Both the position numbers and the translations under genes were made by a program. The notes below the pieces were generated by a model. That model was given only the letters and a program-made list of their open reading frames with translations. It was not told where the DNA came from and searched no databases. Shown here piece after piece: positions 15,349 to 23,946 of a DNA stretch of 64,000 nt. The stretch's first letter is position 1. Each line of letters begins with the position of its first letter. Source of the DNA: Jannaschia formosa (lineage in GTDB: Bacteria > Pseudomonadota > Alphaproteobacteria > Rhodobacterales > Rhodobacteraceae); NCBI RefSeq assembly GCF_003340555.1, contig NZ_QPLJ01000005.1:1-64000 (forward strand). The letters run 5' to 3'.

Positions 15349-15370
15349 GTGGGTGATCCGTGGGTGATCC
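15349..15370. repeat. 11-bp tandem repeat, two copies (family site 1)
   Basis: Two perfect consecutive copies of GTGGGTGATCC at 15349-15359 and 15360-15370, followed by GCGTCGGA. The same 11-mer, with one or two changes, is tandem at 37698-37730 and 59422-59454. It lies in the gap between chorismate mutase and the first GNAT gene. Confidence 0.8.
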
Positions 15371-15408
15371 GCGTCGGATGGGCGTCGGACCTATCGGCGG
15401 CTTGTCTG

Positions 15409-16008
15409 TCAGTCAACGGGCATCCCCTCGGGCGAAAGTTTCGGGTCGGCGTAATGCGCGATCTCGCGCGCGATCGCCCAGGAGAGGCGGGTGTCCTTCA
15501 GCTCCGCCGGGCCGGGATGGCGGTAGACGAGATCGTCGTCGGCGATGGTCGGCGCGTCGCGGTCGCGCTTCGCCCCCAGCCGCTCGCAGAGCCGGATCGA
15601 GTCGAGGTTGCGCGAGCCGACATAGCTGACCGCCCCCTCCCAGCCATGCGCGTAGAAGTAGCGGCGCACGGCGTCCGTCGACTCGAGCGCATAGCCCTTG
15701 CCCGCCTCCTGCGGCCAGATGATCCAGGCGAGTTCCCGTTCGGGCCAGCCGGCGGGCTGCCAGCCGCCGGCCATGCCCAGCGTGCGGTCGTCCGCGCGGG
15801 CGTGGACCATCCACATGCCGAAGCCGCGGATATCCCAATGCCCGATCTCGGCCGCATAGAGCATCCACGCCTCGTAGGGCGTCAGAGGCCCGCCCATGAA
15901 GCGGGAGCGGTAGGAGGCGAAGGTCGCCTTGAAATCGGGATAGTCCTGCGGCTCGGGCGCCCGGAGGATCAGGCGCTTCGTCGTCAGGACCGGGATATCC
16001 GCGCGCAT
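15409..16008 (-). CDS. GNAT-family N-acetyltransferase (RimJ/RimL-like) 1
   Basis: 199 residues from the ATG at 16008. The opening TTKRLILRAPEPQDY and the middle MAGGWQPAGWPERELAWIIW are typical of the RimJ/RimL-like GNAT group. The acetyl-CoA loop reads EAGKGYALEST and the end GSRNLDSIRLCERLGA. It is the last of five tandem paralogues, 2 bp after GNAT 2, with a longer C-terminal tail than the others. Substrate unknown. Confidence 0.88.
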   Translation of the reverse strand: MRADIPVLTTKRLILRAPEPQDYPDFKATFASYRSRFMGGPLTPYEAWMLYAAEIGHWDIRGFGMWMVHARADDRTLGMAGGWQPAGWPERELAWIIWPQEAGKGYALESTDAVRRYFYAHGWEGAVSYVGSRNLDSIRLCERLGAKRDRDAPTIADDDLVYRHPGPAELKDTRLSWAIAREIAHYADPKLSPEGMPVD

Positions 16009-16010
16009 GG

Positions 16011-16589
16011 TCAGTGCCCCCGGTCGACGGCGTGGACGGCGGGGCTCGCCGCGAGGCGCGTCCGCGGGGCGTCGGCGATGAAGGGCTCGACCCGCTCGGG
16101 GTGGCGCCAGCGGACGATCTCGCCGAAGACGGGATGCGACAGCGTCTCGCCCGGGGTGCAGCCCAGCCGTTCGGCCAGCGCGACCGAGCGGGTGTTGCCC
16201 GGCGCGACATGGCTGATGAGCGTGCCGTTGCCCAGCGCGTACCACCAGCGCCGCGCGGCGCGCGCCGCCTCGGTCGCGATGCCACGGCCCTCGGAGCCGG
16301 GGAAGACCGCCCAGGACATCTCCTGCCCCGGCCAGTCGATGGGCTCGAACAGGCCGACCAGCCCGACCGGCGTGTCATCGCCGCGCAGGGTGACGATCCA
16401 GCGGCCGTAGCCGCGCAACTGCCACTGGCCGAGCAGCGCGCAGAACTGGTGCCATGCGGCCTCGCGCGAGATCGGGCCGCCGAGCCAGGCCATCGGCTCG
16501 GGCGCGGCGCGGAAATCGGCATAGGCCTCGAAGTCGCGCACCTCGGGGGCCCGCAACGTCAGCCGGGGGGTCGTGAGGGTGGGGATCAT
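16011..16589 (-). CDS. GNAT-family N-acetyltransferase 2
   Basis: 192 residues from the ATG at 16589. TTPRLTLRAPEVRDFEAYAD opens the domain, and SEGRGIATEAARAARRW is the acetyl-CoA loop and following helix. GNTRSVALAERLGC is the conserved GNAT end. It is separated from GNAT 3 by 164 bp, the only real gap in the array. That gap holds CTATAG on the minus strand as a possible -10, so it may have its own promoter. Confidence 0.88.
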   Translation of the reverse strand: MIPTLTTPRLTLRAPEVRDFEAYADFRAAPEPMAWLGGPISREAAWHQFCALLGQWQLRGYGRWIVTLRGDDTPVGLVGLFEPIDWPGQEMSWAVFPGSEGRGIATEAARAARRWWYALGNGTLISHVAPGNTRSVALAERLGCTPGETLSHPVFGEIVRWRHPERVEPFIADAPRTRLAASPAVHAVDRGH

Positions 16590-16753
16590 GTCTCTGTCTC
16601 CGGTTGTGAACGGCGTCCGGGACGCCACGGAGAGTGAAGTGGTTCCATTCACGGGCATATCGGACGCAGGCCCGTCTATAGCCCGAAAGATCCGAAGTTT
16701 CCCGAGGCAACCATGCGCGCCGGTCGCCACCGGCCGATTCGATCCGGCGCGGG

Positions 16754-17311
16754 TCATGACCCGGTCCCCCAATGGCGCCAGACCGCGACCGCCCCGTCAT
16801 AGAGCGTCCCGTCCGCCCGCGCGCCGAGCCGCTCGGCCAGACGCTCGGAGCGGCGGTTGCCGATGGCGACGTAGCTGACGAGCGAGGGCAGGGCGAGCGC
16901 GCCCCTTGCGTGATCGCGGGCGGCGGAGGCCGCCTCGAAGGCGAGGCCGCGGCCCTCGTGCTCGGCCGTCAGGAGCCAGCCGAGCTCGTGCTCGCGGTCG
17001 CCGGGCTCGGTGCCGATGAGGACGAAGCCGGCCGCGGCGCCGGCATGCTCGACGGTCCACATGCCGTGGCCGCGCAGCAGCCATGTGGCGGTCTGGCCGC
17101 AGAGGTCGGACCAGGTCTCCTCGCGCGTGAAGGGGCCGCCCATGTCGGCGCCGCGCTCGGAGCCGAGGATGGCGTGGAGCGCGTCGAAGTCGCCGAGCTC
17201 GGGCGCGCGCAGCACGCAGCGCGCGGTGCGCAGCACCGGCACGGCCGAGCGCAGCGCGGCGGCGCGCGCGGCCGCCGCCGGGGGGAGGGGGATGGCGGTC
17301 GGGATCGTCAC
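16754..17311 (-). CDS. GNAT-family N-acetyltransferase 3
   Basis: 185 residues starting at a GTG at 17311 that overlaps the GNAT 4 stop (GTGA), so translation is probably coupled. LRTARCVLRAPELGDFDAL starts the domain after an Ala-rich leader. EHEGRGLAFEAASAARD is the acetyl-CoA loop and GNRRSERLAERLGA the end. Substrate unknown. Confidence 0.86.
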   Translation of the reverse strand: MTIPTAIPLPPAAAARAAALRSAVPVLRTARCVLRAPELGDFDALHAILGSERGADMGGPFTREETWSDLCGQTATWLLRGHGMWTVEHAGAAAGFVLIGTEPGDREHELGWLLTAEHEGRGLAFEAASAARDHARGALALPSLVSYVAIGNRRSERLAERLGARADGTLYDGAVAVWRHWGTGS

Positions 17312-17823
17312 GGGGCGCGCTCCGAGGGCGCGGGGTGGCGCCAGACCGTGGCCGCGCCGAACCGGGCATGGGTGAAGCGCCCGTCGGGACGGGCGCCGAG
17401 GCGGCGGGCGACGCCCTCGGAGGCGGCGTTGCCGTCGGCGATCAGGCTGATGAGCGTCGTCCAGCCCAGCGTCTCGTAGGCGTGGCGGCGTGCGGCGCGG
17501 GCTGCCTCGGTCGCGTAGCCCTTGCCCTCCTGCCCGTCGAACAGGTCCCAGCCCAGCTCCCGCTCGGGGAAGCCCTCGGGGAACCAGAGGCCGACGAGGC
17601 CGACGGGCGTCCCCGCGGCCTCGACGAGCCATCGGCCGTAGCCGCGCAGCTGCCAGTGCCCCGCCTCCTGCGCGAGGGCGCGCCAGGCCAGCTCCCGCGT
17701 GAGCGGGCCGCCGACGAAGCGGGAGCGGGGCGAGGCGTAGAATGCCGCGAGCGCCTCGAAATCGTCGAGCCTGGGGGCGCGCATCGTCAGGCGCTCGGTG
17801 GTCAGCACGGAAATGGCCGTCAT
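17308..17823 (-). CDS. GNAT-family N-acetyltransferase 4
   Basis: 171 residues. The ATG at 17823 overlaps the GNAT 5 stop (ATGA). LTTERLTMRAPRLDDFEAL, GQEGKGYATEAARAARR and GNAASEGVARRLGARPDG give the complete GNAT pattern. The motif VGLVGLWFPEGFPERELGW is closely repeated in GNATs 1 and 2, supporting local duplication. Confidence 0.88.
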   Translation of the reverse strand: MTAISVLTTERLTMRAPRLDDFEALAAFYASPRSRFVGGPLTRELAWRALAQEAGHWQLRGYGRWLVEAAGTPVGLVGLWFPEGFPERELGWDLFDGQEGKGYATEAARAARRHAYETLGWTTLISLIADGNAASEGVARRLGARPDGRFTHARFGAATVWRHPAPSERAP

Positions 17824-18341
17824 GCCGGCCCCCCGTGGCGCCAGACCGTCGTCTCGGCGCGGGTCTCGCCCTCGGGCAGGGGGGCGTCGGGGTCGGGCGT
17901 CGCGCCGAGGCGGCGGGCCACGGCCTCGGAGCGCAGGTTTCCGGGCGTCACGTAGCTGACCAGCGAGGCGACGCGGCCGCGGGCCCAGTCCAGCGCGGCG
18001 GTGGCGGCCTCGGTCGCGTCGCCCTTGCCCTCGTGGCCGTCATGCAGCAGCCAGCCAAGCTCCGGCTCGGGGAAGTGGTCGGGGCGGTTCACGCCAACCT
18101 GCCCGACCGGGGTGCCATCGCGCAGCTCCACCGCCCAGAGGCCGAAGCCGTGCAGGCACCAGGAGGCGACGTCCTGCATGAAACCCGCCCAGGCGGCGCG
18201 GCGCGAGGGATCGGCGGTCATCATCCGCGCCCGGGGCGAGGCCATCGTCGCCGCATAGGCCTCGAAATCCGCGAGCCGGTGGGCGCGCAGCACGAGGCGC
18301 CCGGTCACAAGCGTAGGGATATGGACTGCCGTCCCGGTCAC
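17820..18341 (-). CDS. GNAT-family N-acetyltransferase 5
   Basis: 173 residues from a GTG at 18341 overlapping the ffh stop (GTGA). LVTGRLVLRAHRLADFEAYA, GHEGKGDATEAATAALDW and GNLRSEAVARRLGA are the GNAT landmarks. It is first of five co-directional acetyltransferases downstream of ffh and probably transcribed with it. Confidence 0.88.
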   Translation of the reverse strand: MTGTAVHIPTLVTGRLVLRAHRLADFEAYAATMASPRARMMTADPSRRAAWAGFMQDVASWCLHGFGLWAVELRDGTPVGQVGVNRPDHFPEPELGWLLHDGHEGKGDATEAATAALDWARGRVASLVSYVTPGNLRSEAVARRLGATPDPDAPLPEGETRAETTVWRHGGPA

Positions 18342-19831
18342 TTCTTCTTCATGCCCCCGAAGCCCTTGGGAAGGCTCAGGCCCTTGGGCATCCCGCCCAT
18401 GCCGGGCATCCCGCCCATGGAGCCGAGCTGCCTCGACGCCGCTTCCAGCGCGGCGGGATCCATCTGCGAGGGGTCGGGCATGCCGCCGTCCTTGCCGGAC
18501 ATCATCGCCATCGCCTTCTTGAGCATCCCGCCCTTGCCCATCTTCTTCATCATGTCCGCCATCTGGCGGTGCATCTTCAGAAGCTGGTTCAACTCGGCCA
18601 CCTCCAGCCCCGCGCCCAAGGCGATGCGCTTCTTGCGGCTGGCCTGGAGCAGGGCGGGATTGGCCCTCTCCTTCTTCGTCATCGAATCGATCAGCGCGAT
18701 CTGGCGCTTGAGGATGCGGTCGTCGAGCCCGGCCTTGTCCATCTGCTTGGCCATCTTGCCCATGCCCGGCAGCATGCCCATGACGCCTTCCATGCCGCCC
18801 ATCTTCTCCATCTGCTGGAGCTGGCCCTTCAGGTCGTTCATGTTGAAGAGGCCCTTCTGGAACCGCTTCATCATGCGCTCCTGCGCCTCGATGTCGGCGA
18901 CTTCCTGCGCCTTCTCGACGAGGGCCACGATGTCGCCCATGCCGAGGATGCGGCCGGCGATGCGGTCGGGCTCGAAGGTCTCGAGCGCGTCCATCTTCTC
19001 GCCGAGGCCGACATAGCGGATCGGCTTGCCGGTGACGGCGCGCATCGACAGGGCGGCGCCGCCGCGGCCGTCGCCGTCCATCCGGGTCAGGACGACGCCG
19101 GTGACGCCGACGCGGGCGTCGAACTCCTCGGCGACCTCGACGGCGACCTGGCCGGTCAGGCCGTCCACGACCAGCAGCGTCTCGCGGGGGGCGACGGCGG
19201 CATGGACCTGCGCCACCTCGTCCATCAGCGCCTGGTCGATCTGGAGCCGGCCGGCGGTGTCGAGCAGGTAGACGTCGTAGCCGCCGAGGCTGGCCTGCTG
19301 CCTGGCGCGCTTGGCGATGTCGACGGGCTTCTGGCCCATGACGATGGGCAGGGTGTCGACGCCGATCTGGGTGCCGAGGATGGCGAGCTGCTCCATCGCC
19401 GCCGGGCGGTTGACGTCGAGCGAGGCCATCAGCACGCGCTTGCCGTCGCGGTCCTTGAGCCGCTTGGCCAGCTTGCCGGTCGTCGTCGTCTTGCCCGAGC
19501 CCTGCAGGCCGACCATCAGGATCGGCGCGGGCGGGTTGTCGATCTTGAGCGGCGGGATGCCCTCGTCGCCCGCGAGCATGGCGCGCAGCTCGTCATGGAC
19601 GATCTTCACGACCTGCTGGCCCGGGGTGATCGACTTGGTGACGGCGGCGCCGGTGGCCTTCTGGGTGACGCGCTTGACGAAGTCGCGCACGACCGGCAGC
19701 GAGACATCCGCTTCCAGCAGGGCGACGCGGACCTCGCGCATGGCGGTGCGGACGTCGTCCTCGGTAAGGGCGCCCTGCTTGGTCAGGCGGTCGAAGACGC
19801 CGCCCAGGCGGTCTGACAGGCTCTCGAACAT
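18338..19831 (-). CDS. ffh: Signal recognition particle protein Ffh
   Basis: 497 residues from the ATG at 19831 (GGAGAGAG upstream). The N domain (about 1-90) is followed by the G domain with GLQGSGKTTTTGKLA (P-loop), DTAGRLQID and TRMDGD. A methionine-rich M domain (about 300-497) ends in a Gly/Met tail, GLSLPKGFGGMKKK. Ffh with 4.5S RNA targets nascent inner-membrane proteins to FtsY. A much longer upstream frame is antisense readthrough and is not used. Confidence 0.97.
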   Translation of the reverse strand: MFESLSDRLGGVFDRLTKQGALTEDDVRTAMREVRVALLEADVSLPVVRDFVKRVTQKATGAAVTKSITPGQQVVKIVHDELRAMLAGDEGIPPLKIDNPPAPILMVGLQGSGKTTTTGKLAKRLKDRDGKRVLMASLDVNRPAAMEQLAILGTQIGVDTLPIVMGQKPVDIAKRARQQASLGGYDVYLLDTAGRLQIDQALMDEVAQVHAAVAPRETLLVVDGLTGQVAVEVAEEFDARVGVTGVVLTRMDGDGRGGAALSMRAVTGKPIRYVGLGEKMDALETFEPDRIAGRILGMGDIVALVEKAQEVADIEAQERMMKRFQKGLFNMNDLKGQLQQMEKMGGMEGVMGMLPGMGKMAKQMDKAGLDDRILKRQIALIDSMTKKERANPALLQASRKKRIALGAGLEVAELNQLLKMHRQMADMMKKMGKGGMLKKAMAMMSGKDGGMPDPSQMDPAALEAASRQLGSMGGMPGMGGMPKGLSLPKGFGGMKKK

Positions 19832-20131
19832 CGGCGCTCTCTCCTCGTGATGGGTGGCCCCTAGATGGGGGACGCCCGGCGAATGCACAAACGCCCCCGT
19901 GGGCGCAACGCGCTGACGGGGGGCGATCCCCCGGCGGTCGGGGGACCGGAGGCGCAGGGCTTCCGGGTTTGGGCGCGGGCTATGCGCGCGTCTCCCTCCC
20001 GTGTCAAGCTCGGGCTGGGCGGCGCCCGGCCGGAGGGCGTCGGGGTGCGCCCTTGTCGCAGGCCCCGGGGCGGAACGTGCCGCGTCAGGCGGCGGTTTTC
20101 CGTCCGACCGTGACACAGCCGGGGCGATCGC
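19832..20131. other. Divergent gap between ffh and the fasciclin gene
   Basis: 300 bp without a gene, holding promoters for both sides. CCCCCGT (19894-19900) pairs with ACGGGGG (19916-19922), and TCCCCC (19927-19932) with GGGGGA (19940-19945). These may form structure in the ffh leader. No T-run or known riboswitch was recognised. Confidence 0.4.
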
Positions 20132-21275
20132 ATGATCCTGTTCCTTCTCGTCCTTCTCGGCCTCCTCGTCCTTGCCGCCCCGCTGAGTGCGGCGCCCCTC
20201 GGCACCGTGCTCGCCGAGGACGGGCGGCTCGACGCCCTGGCCGACACGGCCCTGCTCGACCGCTTCGAGGCGGCGGGCGGCGGCACCGTGCTCGCGCCGA
20301 CGGACGCGGCGTTCCGCCGCCTGCCCGAGGCACTGGTCGAGCGCCTGTCCCGGCCGCAGGCGGAGGCGGCGCTGCGCGCCGTGCTGGCCCTGCACCTGAT
20401 CCCGTCGGGGCCGCATCCCTCGAACGCGCTGCCGGTCGAGATGCGGCCGCTCGCCGGCGACACCCGGATCGTGACGACCTGCAGGCGCGGCGCCCTGACC
20501 TTCCGCACAACGCCGCCCGAGGAGGCGGAGACGACGCCCGGCGCGCGCGCACCCTCGGAGGCGCGGGTGCGGGCGGGGAGTATCCGGGCCGACGCGGCGG
20601 TGATCCATGCGCTCGACGCCGTGCTGCTGCCCCACGATCTGGAGGCACGGCTGAACCGCCTCGACCCGGCGACCCCGCCTGCGCAGGCGGACGCCGCCGC
20701 GCCGGACGAACCCTCGGCCCGGACCGTCGCGTCTGAGCCCGCGGCGTCCGGGCCGCCCGCGCCGACCTGGTACCGCGGCGGTGAGAACGTCTATGTCTAC
20801 GACCCCGCCGCGCAGGGCGACGCGGCCCCCGGCGAACCCGGAGCCGCAGCCCGCCGAACGGGCAGGACCCGCCACCGTGATCGTCCTGCCCGATCCGGAG
20901 GTCTTCGTGCCGGAAAAGGGTGAGGATGCGGGCGATGCCGACCGGGCCGCCGCGCCGGAGCGGGACGTGTCCGCCGGAGAAACCGTCGAGGTGCCGGTGA
21001 TCGGCCTGACCGCGGACGTGGTCTCGGTCGCCGACCTGATCGGCCAGCCCGTGCGCGACCCCGTCGGAGAGACCCTGGGCGAGGTCGTCGACGTGCTGAT
21101 CGACCTTCAGGGCGCCGAAGCCCGGACGCTGGTCTATGCGCCGTCCCCGGGCTTCGTGGACCTCTCCGCCATCGGCCTGCAGGAGGCGGAGAAGATCCGC
21201 GTCGACGTCGTCGAGCTCGTCATCGACCCGCTCGACGGCGCGGTGATCCTCATGGAGGGTGCCGAGGACGGCTGA
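20132..21275 (+). pseudogene. Fasciclin - PRC-barrel envelope protein, apparently frameshifted
   Basis: The first frame (20132-20923) has a signal peptide (MILFLLVLLGLLVLAAPLSA) and a fasciclin domain (LAPTDAAFRRLPEALVERL). It reaches the linker WYRGGENVYVYDP and then degenerates into Arg-rich sequence. The second frame (+1) takes over near 20826-20830, a run of five C, with PANPEPQPAERAG and VIVLPDPEVFVPE. It continues to a PRC-barrel domain (VSVADLIGQPVRD) ending at 21275. The two frames overlap by about 140 bp and join naturally with one C removed. Either the gene is broken, the run is a sequencing error, or two genes overlap (the second from a GTG at 20877). Confidence 0.65.
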
Positions 21276-21483
21276 TCCCGGACCCGCGGGGCCGGCCTCC
21301 GCGGCCGGAGCCGCGGATGGGCAGGGGGTGTGCCGGATGCGGATCCTTCGGTCCGGCCCGGCATTCCCGCGCTTCGGCCCCGGGCCTGCCACCCCGAAGG
21401 CGCCGAGAATCTTCCGCGCCCGGTGTCGTGACGGCCGCCGACGCATCGAGAGGTTGTTCCGTTACCCCGCCCCGTCAGCCTGC

Positions 21484-21645
21484 CAGATCGACGCCGCCCT
21501 GCGCAGCGGCCGGGCGGACTACGACGGCCGGACGGGCGAGCTTCGGATCGATATCGACGGGCGGGGCGGTCCGGAGGCGCCGGGGCTGGTCGCCGTCATC
21601 GAAGGGGGCGGGCGGATCGGCGTCGAGGACGTGATCCTGTTCTGA
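21484..21645 (+). pseudogene. Fragment matching the C-terminal tail of the RTX protein
   Basis: The frame encodes ALRSGRADYDGRTGELRI, then GGPEAPGLVAVIEG and ends EDVILF. By hand, 32 of 49 residues match the last 49 of the large RTX protein that ends at 8165. No RTX repeats or plausible start precede it; the upstream part of the frame (from 21259) is low-quality and Arg/Pro-rich. It looks like the surviving 3' end of a second RTX-type gene or a duplicated secretion-signal segment. Confidence 0.65.
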
Positions 21646-21718
21646 CCTCGCCGCACATCCCCATTGCCAGGTCGCGCGCCCCGCCCCATGGTCGCGCGCG
21701 ACACGCAGAGGGGCCGCC

Positions 21719-23113
21719 ATGACCGACACGACCCTCCGCCGCCGGGTGCGCGGCTGGATGATGTTCGATTTCGCGACGCAGCCCTTCTACACGCTGTGCC
21801 TGACCTTCGTCTTCGGCCCCTACCTCGCCGGCGTCCTGGCCGATGCCTATGCCGCCGAGGGCATGGGCACGGAGGCCGCGAACGCCGCGGCGCAGTCGCT
21901 CTGGTCGGGGACGCAGACCTGGATCGGAGTGGGCATCGCGATCTGCGCGCCGGTCATGGGCGCGTTGGCCGACCGGGCGCAGCGCCGGATGCCGTGGATC
22001 TGGGCCTTCTCGGTCCTCTACGTCCTGGGCACCGCCGGGCTGTGGCTGATGGTGCCGGACGCGAGCCAGACGGGCGTGGTGCTGGTCGCCTTCGCCCTCG
22101 CCATGGTCGGGGCGGAGATGACGACGCTCTATACCAACGCGCTGCTGCCGTCGCTGGGCCCGCCGGGCGAGGTCGGGCGCATCTCGGGCTCGGGCTACGC
22201 GCTGGGCTATGCAGGGGGCGTAGTGGCGCTGTTCGTCATGCTGCTGCTCTTTGCCGAAAACGAGGCGGGGGTGACGCTGCTGGGCAACCCGCCGCCCTTC
22301 GGACTCGACCCCGAGGCGCGGGAGGGGACGCGCTTCGTCGGCCCCTTCACCGCGCTCTGGTTCGTCGTCTTCATGGTGCCCTTCTTCCTCTGGGTGCGGG
22401 AGCCGCGGGCCCCCGCGCTGGGCCGGCTGACGCTGGGCGGTGCCTTCGGGGACGTGATGGCGCTGGTCCGGCAGCTTCCGGGGCGGCAGTCGCTGACGGC
22501 GTTCCTGCTGGGCTCGATGCTCTACCGCGACGCGCTGGTCGCGCTCTATGCCTTCGGGGGGGTCTATGCGCGGCTGGTGCTGGACTGGTCGACGGTGCAG
22601 ATCGGCGTCTTCGGAATCGTCGCGGCGATCACGGCGGGGGTCGCGTCCTGGGTCGGGGGGCGGCTCGACCGGCGGCATGGGCCGAAGCCGGTCATCTTCG
22701 GGTCCGTGCTGCTGCTGACCGGGGCGCTTCTGGCGATCTGCTTCACCGACCGGACGATGGTTCTGGGCGTGCCGGTGGGTCCCGGTTCGGGCGCGCCGGA
22801 CCTGCTGCTCTATGTCATGGGCGCGGTGATCGGCGGCGCGGGCGGCGTGGTGCAGGCCGCGTCGCGCACGATGATGGCGCTGCACGCCAACCCCGCGCGG
22901 CCGACCGAGGCCTTCGGGCTCTATGCGCTGTCGGGCAAGGCGACGGCCTTCCTCGCGCCCGCGCTGATCTGGATCGGCACCACGGCCACGGGATCGGCGA
23001 GGCTCGGCTACCTGCCGGTGGCGGGGCTGTTCATCGCCGGGCTGATCCTGCTAGCCTGGGTGAAACCGAGAGGAGAGTCAGAGACATGGTCCGCGTCGCC
23101 CTCGCCTGCCTGA
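21719..23113 (+). CDS. MFS permease of the UMF1 (Atg22-like) family
   Basis: 464 residues with about 12 membrane segments. The opening GWMMFDFATQPFYTLCLTFV is the characteristic UMF1-family start. ALADRAQRRMPWI matches the MFS loop 2-3 motif. Members are inner-membrane transporters of mostly unknown substrate. It overlaps mepA by 28 bp, so the two are co-expressed. Confidence 0.88.
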   Translation: MTDTTLRRRVRGWMMFDFATQPFYTLCLTFVFGPYLAGVLADAYAAEGMGTEAANAAAQSLWSGTQTWIGVGIAICAPVMGALADRAQRRMPWIWAFSVLYVLGTAGLWLMVPDASQTGVVLVAFALAMVGAEMTTLYTNALLPSLGPPGEVGRISGSGYALGYAGGVVALFVMLLLFAENEAGVTLLGNPPPFGLDPEAREGTRFVGPFTALWFVVFMVPFFLWVREPRAPALGRLTLGGAFGDVMALVRQLPGRQSLTAFLLGSMLYRDALVALYAFGGVYARLVLDWSTVQIGVFGIVAAITAGVASWVGGRLDRRHGPKPVIFGSVLLLTGALLAICFTDRTMVLGVPVGPGSGAPDLLLYVMGAVIGGAGGVVQAASRTMMALHANPARPTEAFGLYALSGKATAFLAPALIWIGTTATGSARLGYLPVAGLFIAGLILLAWVKPRGESETWSASPSPA

Positions 23114-23946
23114 TCGCGCTGCTTGCCCTGCCCGCAAGCGCCCAGCAACCGGCCAAGCAGCTGTTCGGCGCCGCCGACCGGCCCAGCGCCCAGCAGCCGG
23201 AGCCCATCGGCTCCTACGCGCGCGGATGTGCCGCGGGGCTTGCCCAGCTGCCCGAGACCGGCGAGAGCTGGCAGGCCATGCGCCTGTCGCGCAACCGCAA
23301 CTGGGGCCATCCGGAGCTGGTCGACCTCGTGCAGGACATCGGCCGCCACATGGACCGGATCGGCTGGAGCGGCATCTATGTCGGCGACCTGAGCCAGCCG
23401 CGCGGCGGGCCGATGACCTCGGGCCACAGCAGCCACCAGATCGGGCTCGACGCCGATATCTGGCTCTATCCCGCGACCGACATGACGCTGAGCCGGCAGC
23501 AGCGCGAGAACATCTCCGCCATCTCGATGCAGCGGGCCGAGGGGGCCTATGTCAACGACAACTGGACCCGCGGCCAGCACGAGCTGGTCAAGAAGGCCGC
23601 GCAGGACCCGCGCACGGCGCGGATCTTCATCTTCCCGGGCGCCAAGGTGCAGATGTGCCAGGACGAGACCGGCGACCGGTCCTGGCTGCGCAAGGTGCGG
23701 CCGTGGTGGGGACATCACTACCACATGCATGTCCGCATCGCCTGCCCGCGCGGGGCGCGCAACTGCGAGGATCAGGACGCGCCGCCGCCGGGCGACGGCT
23801 GCGCCGAGGCGCAGGACTGGGTGAACAACATCCTCAACCCGCCGCCGCCCGACCCGAACGCGCCGCCCCCCGCCCCCCGGCGGGACCTGACGATGGCCAA
23901 CCTGCCTCAGCAATGCGCTTCCGTACTCTCTGCGCCTGCGCGCTGA
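23086..23946 (+). CDS. mepA: Penicillin-insensitive murein endopeptidase MepA
   Basis: 286 residues with a signal peptide (VALACLIALLALPASAQ). The LAS-peptidase zinc motifs are present: SGHSSHQIGLDADIW (H and D ligands) and WWGHHYHMHVR (HxH). MepA cleaves D-Ala-mDAP cross-links in periplasmic peptidoglycan. The start is the ATG at 23086 with AGAGGAGAG upstream, inside the MFS gene end. The C-terminus has a proline-rich linker and Cys residues typical of the family. Confidence 0.93.
   Translation: MVRVALACLIALLALPASAQQPAKQLFGAADRPSAQQPEPIGSYARGCAAGLAQLPETGESWQAMRLSRNRNWGHPELVDLVQDIGRHMDRIGWSGIYVGDLSQPRGGPMTSGHSSHQIGLDADIWLYPATDMTLSRQQRENISAISMQRAEGAYVNDNWTRGQHELVKKAAQDPRTARIFIFPGAKVQMCQDETGDRSWLRKVRPWWGHHYHMHVRIACPRGARNCEDQDAPPPGDGCAEAQDWVNNILNPPPPDPNAPPPAPRRDLTMANLPQQCASVLSAPAR

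Noticed and set aside
19832-20875. N-terminal extension of ffh on the minus strand to 845 residues
   Set aside because: Ffh normally begins MFESLSDRL at 19831; the extension is low-complexity and antisense to the fasciclin gene.
21664-23085. Long plus-strand frame upstream of mepA giving a 760-residue protein
   Set aside because: The upstream part overlaps the MFS gene in another frame and is Arg/Gly/Ala-rich shadow sequence; mepA has its own signal peptide and ribosome binding site at 23086.
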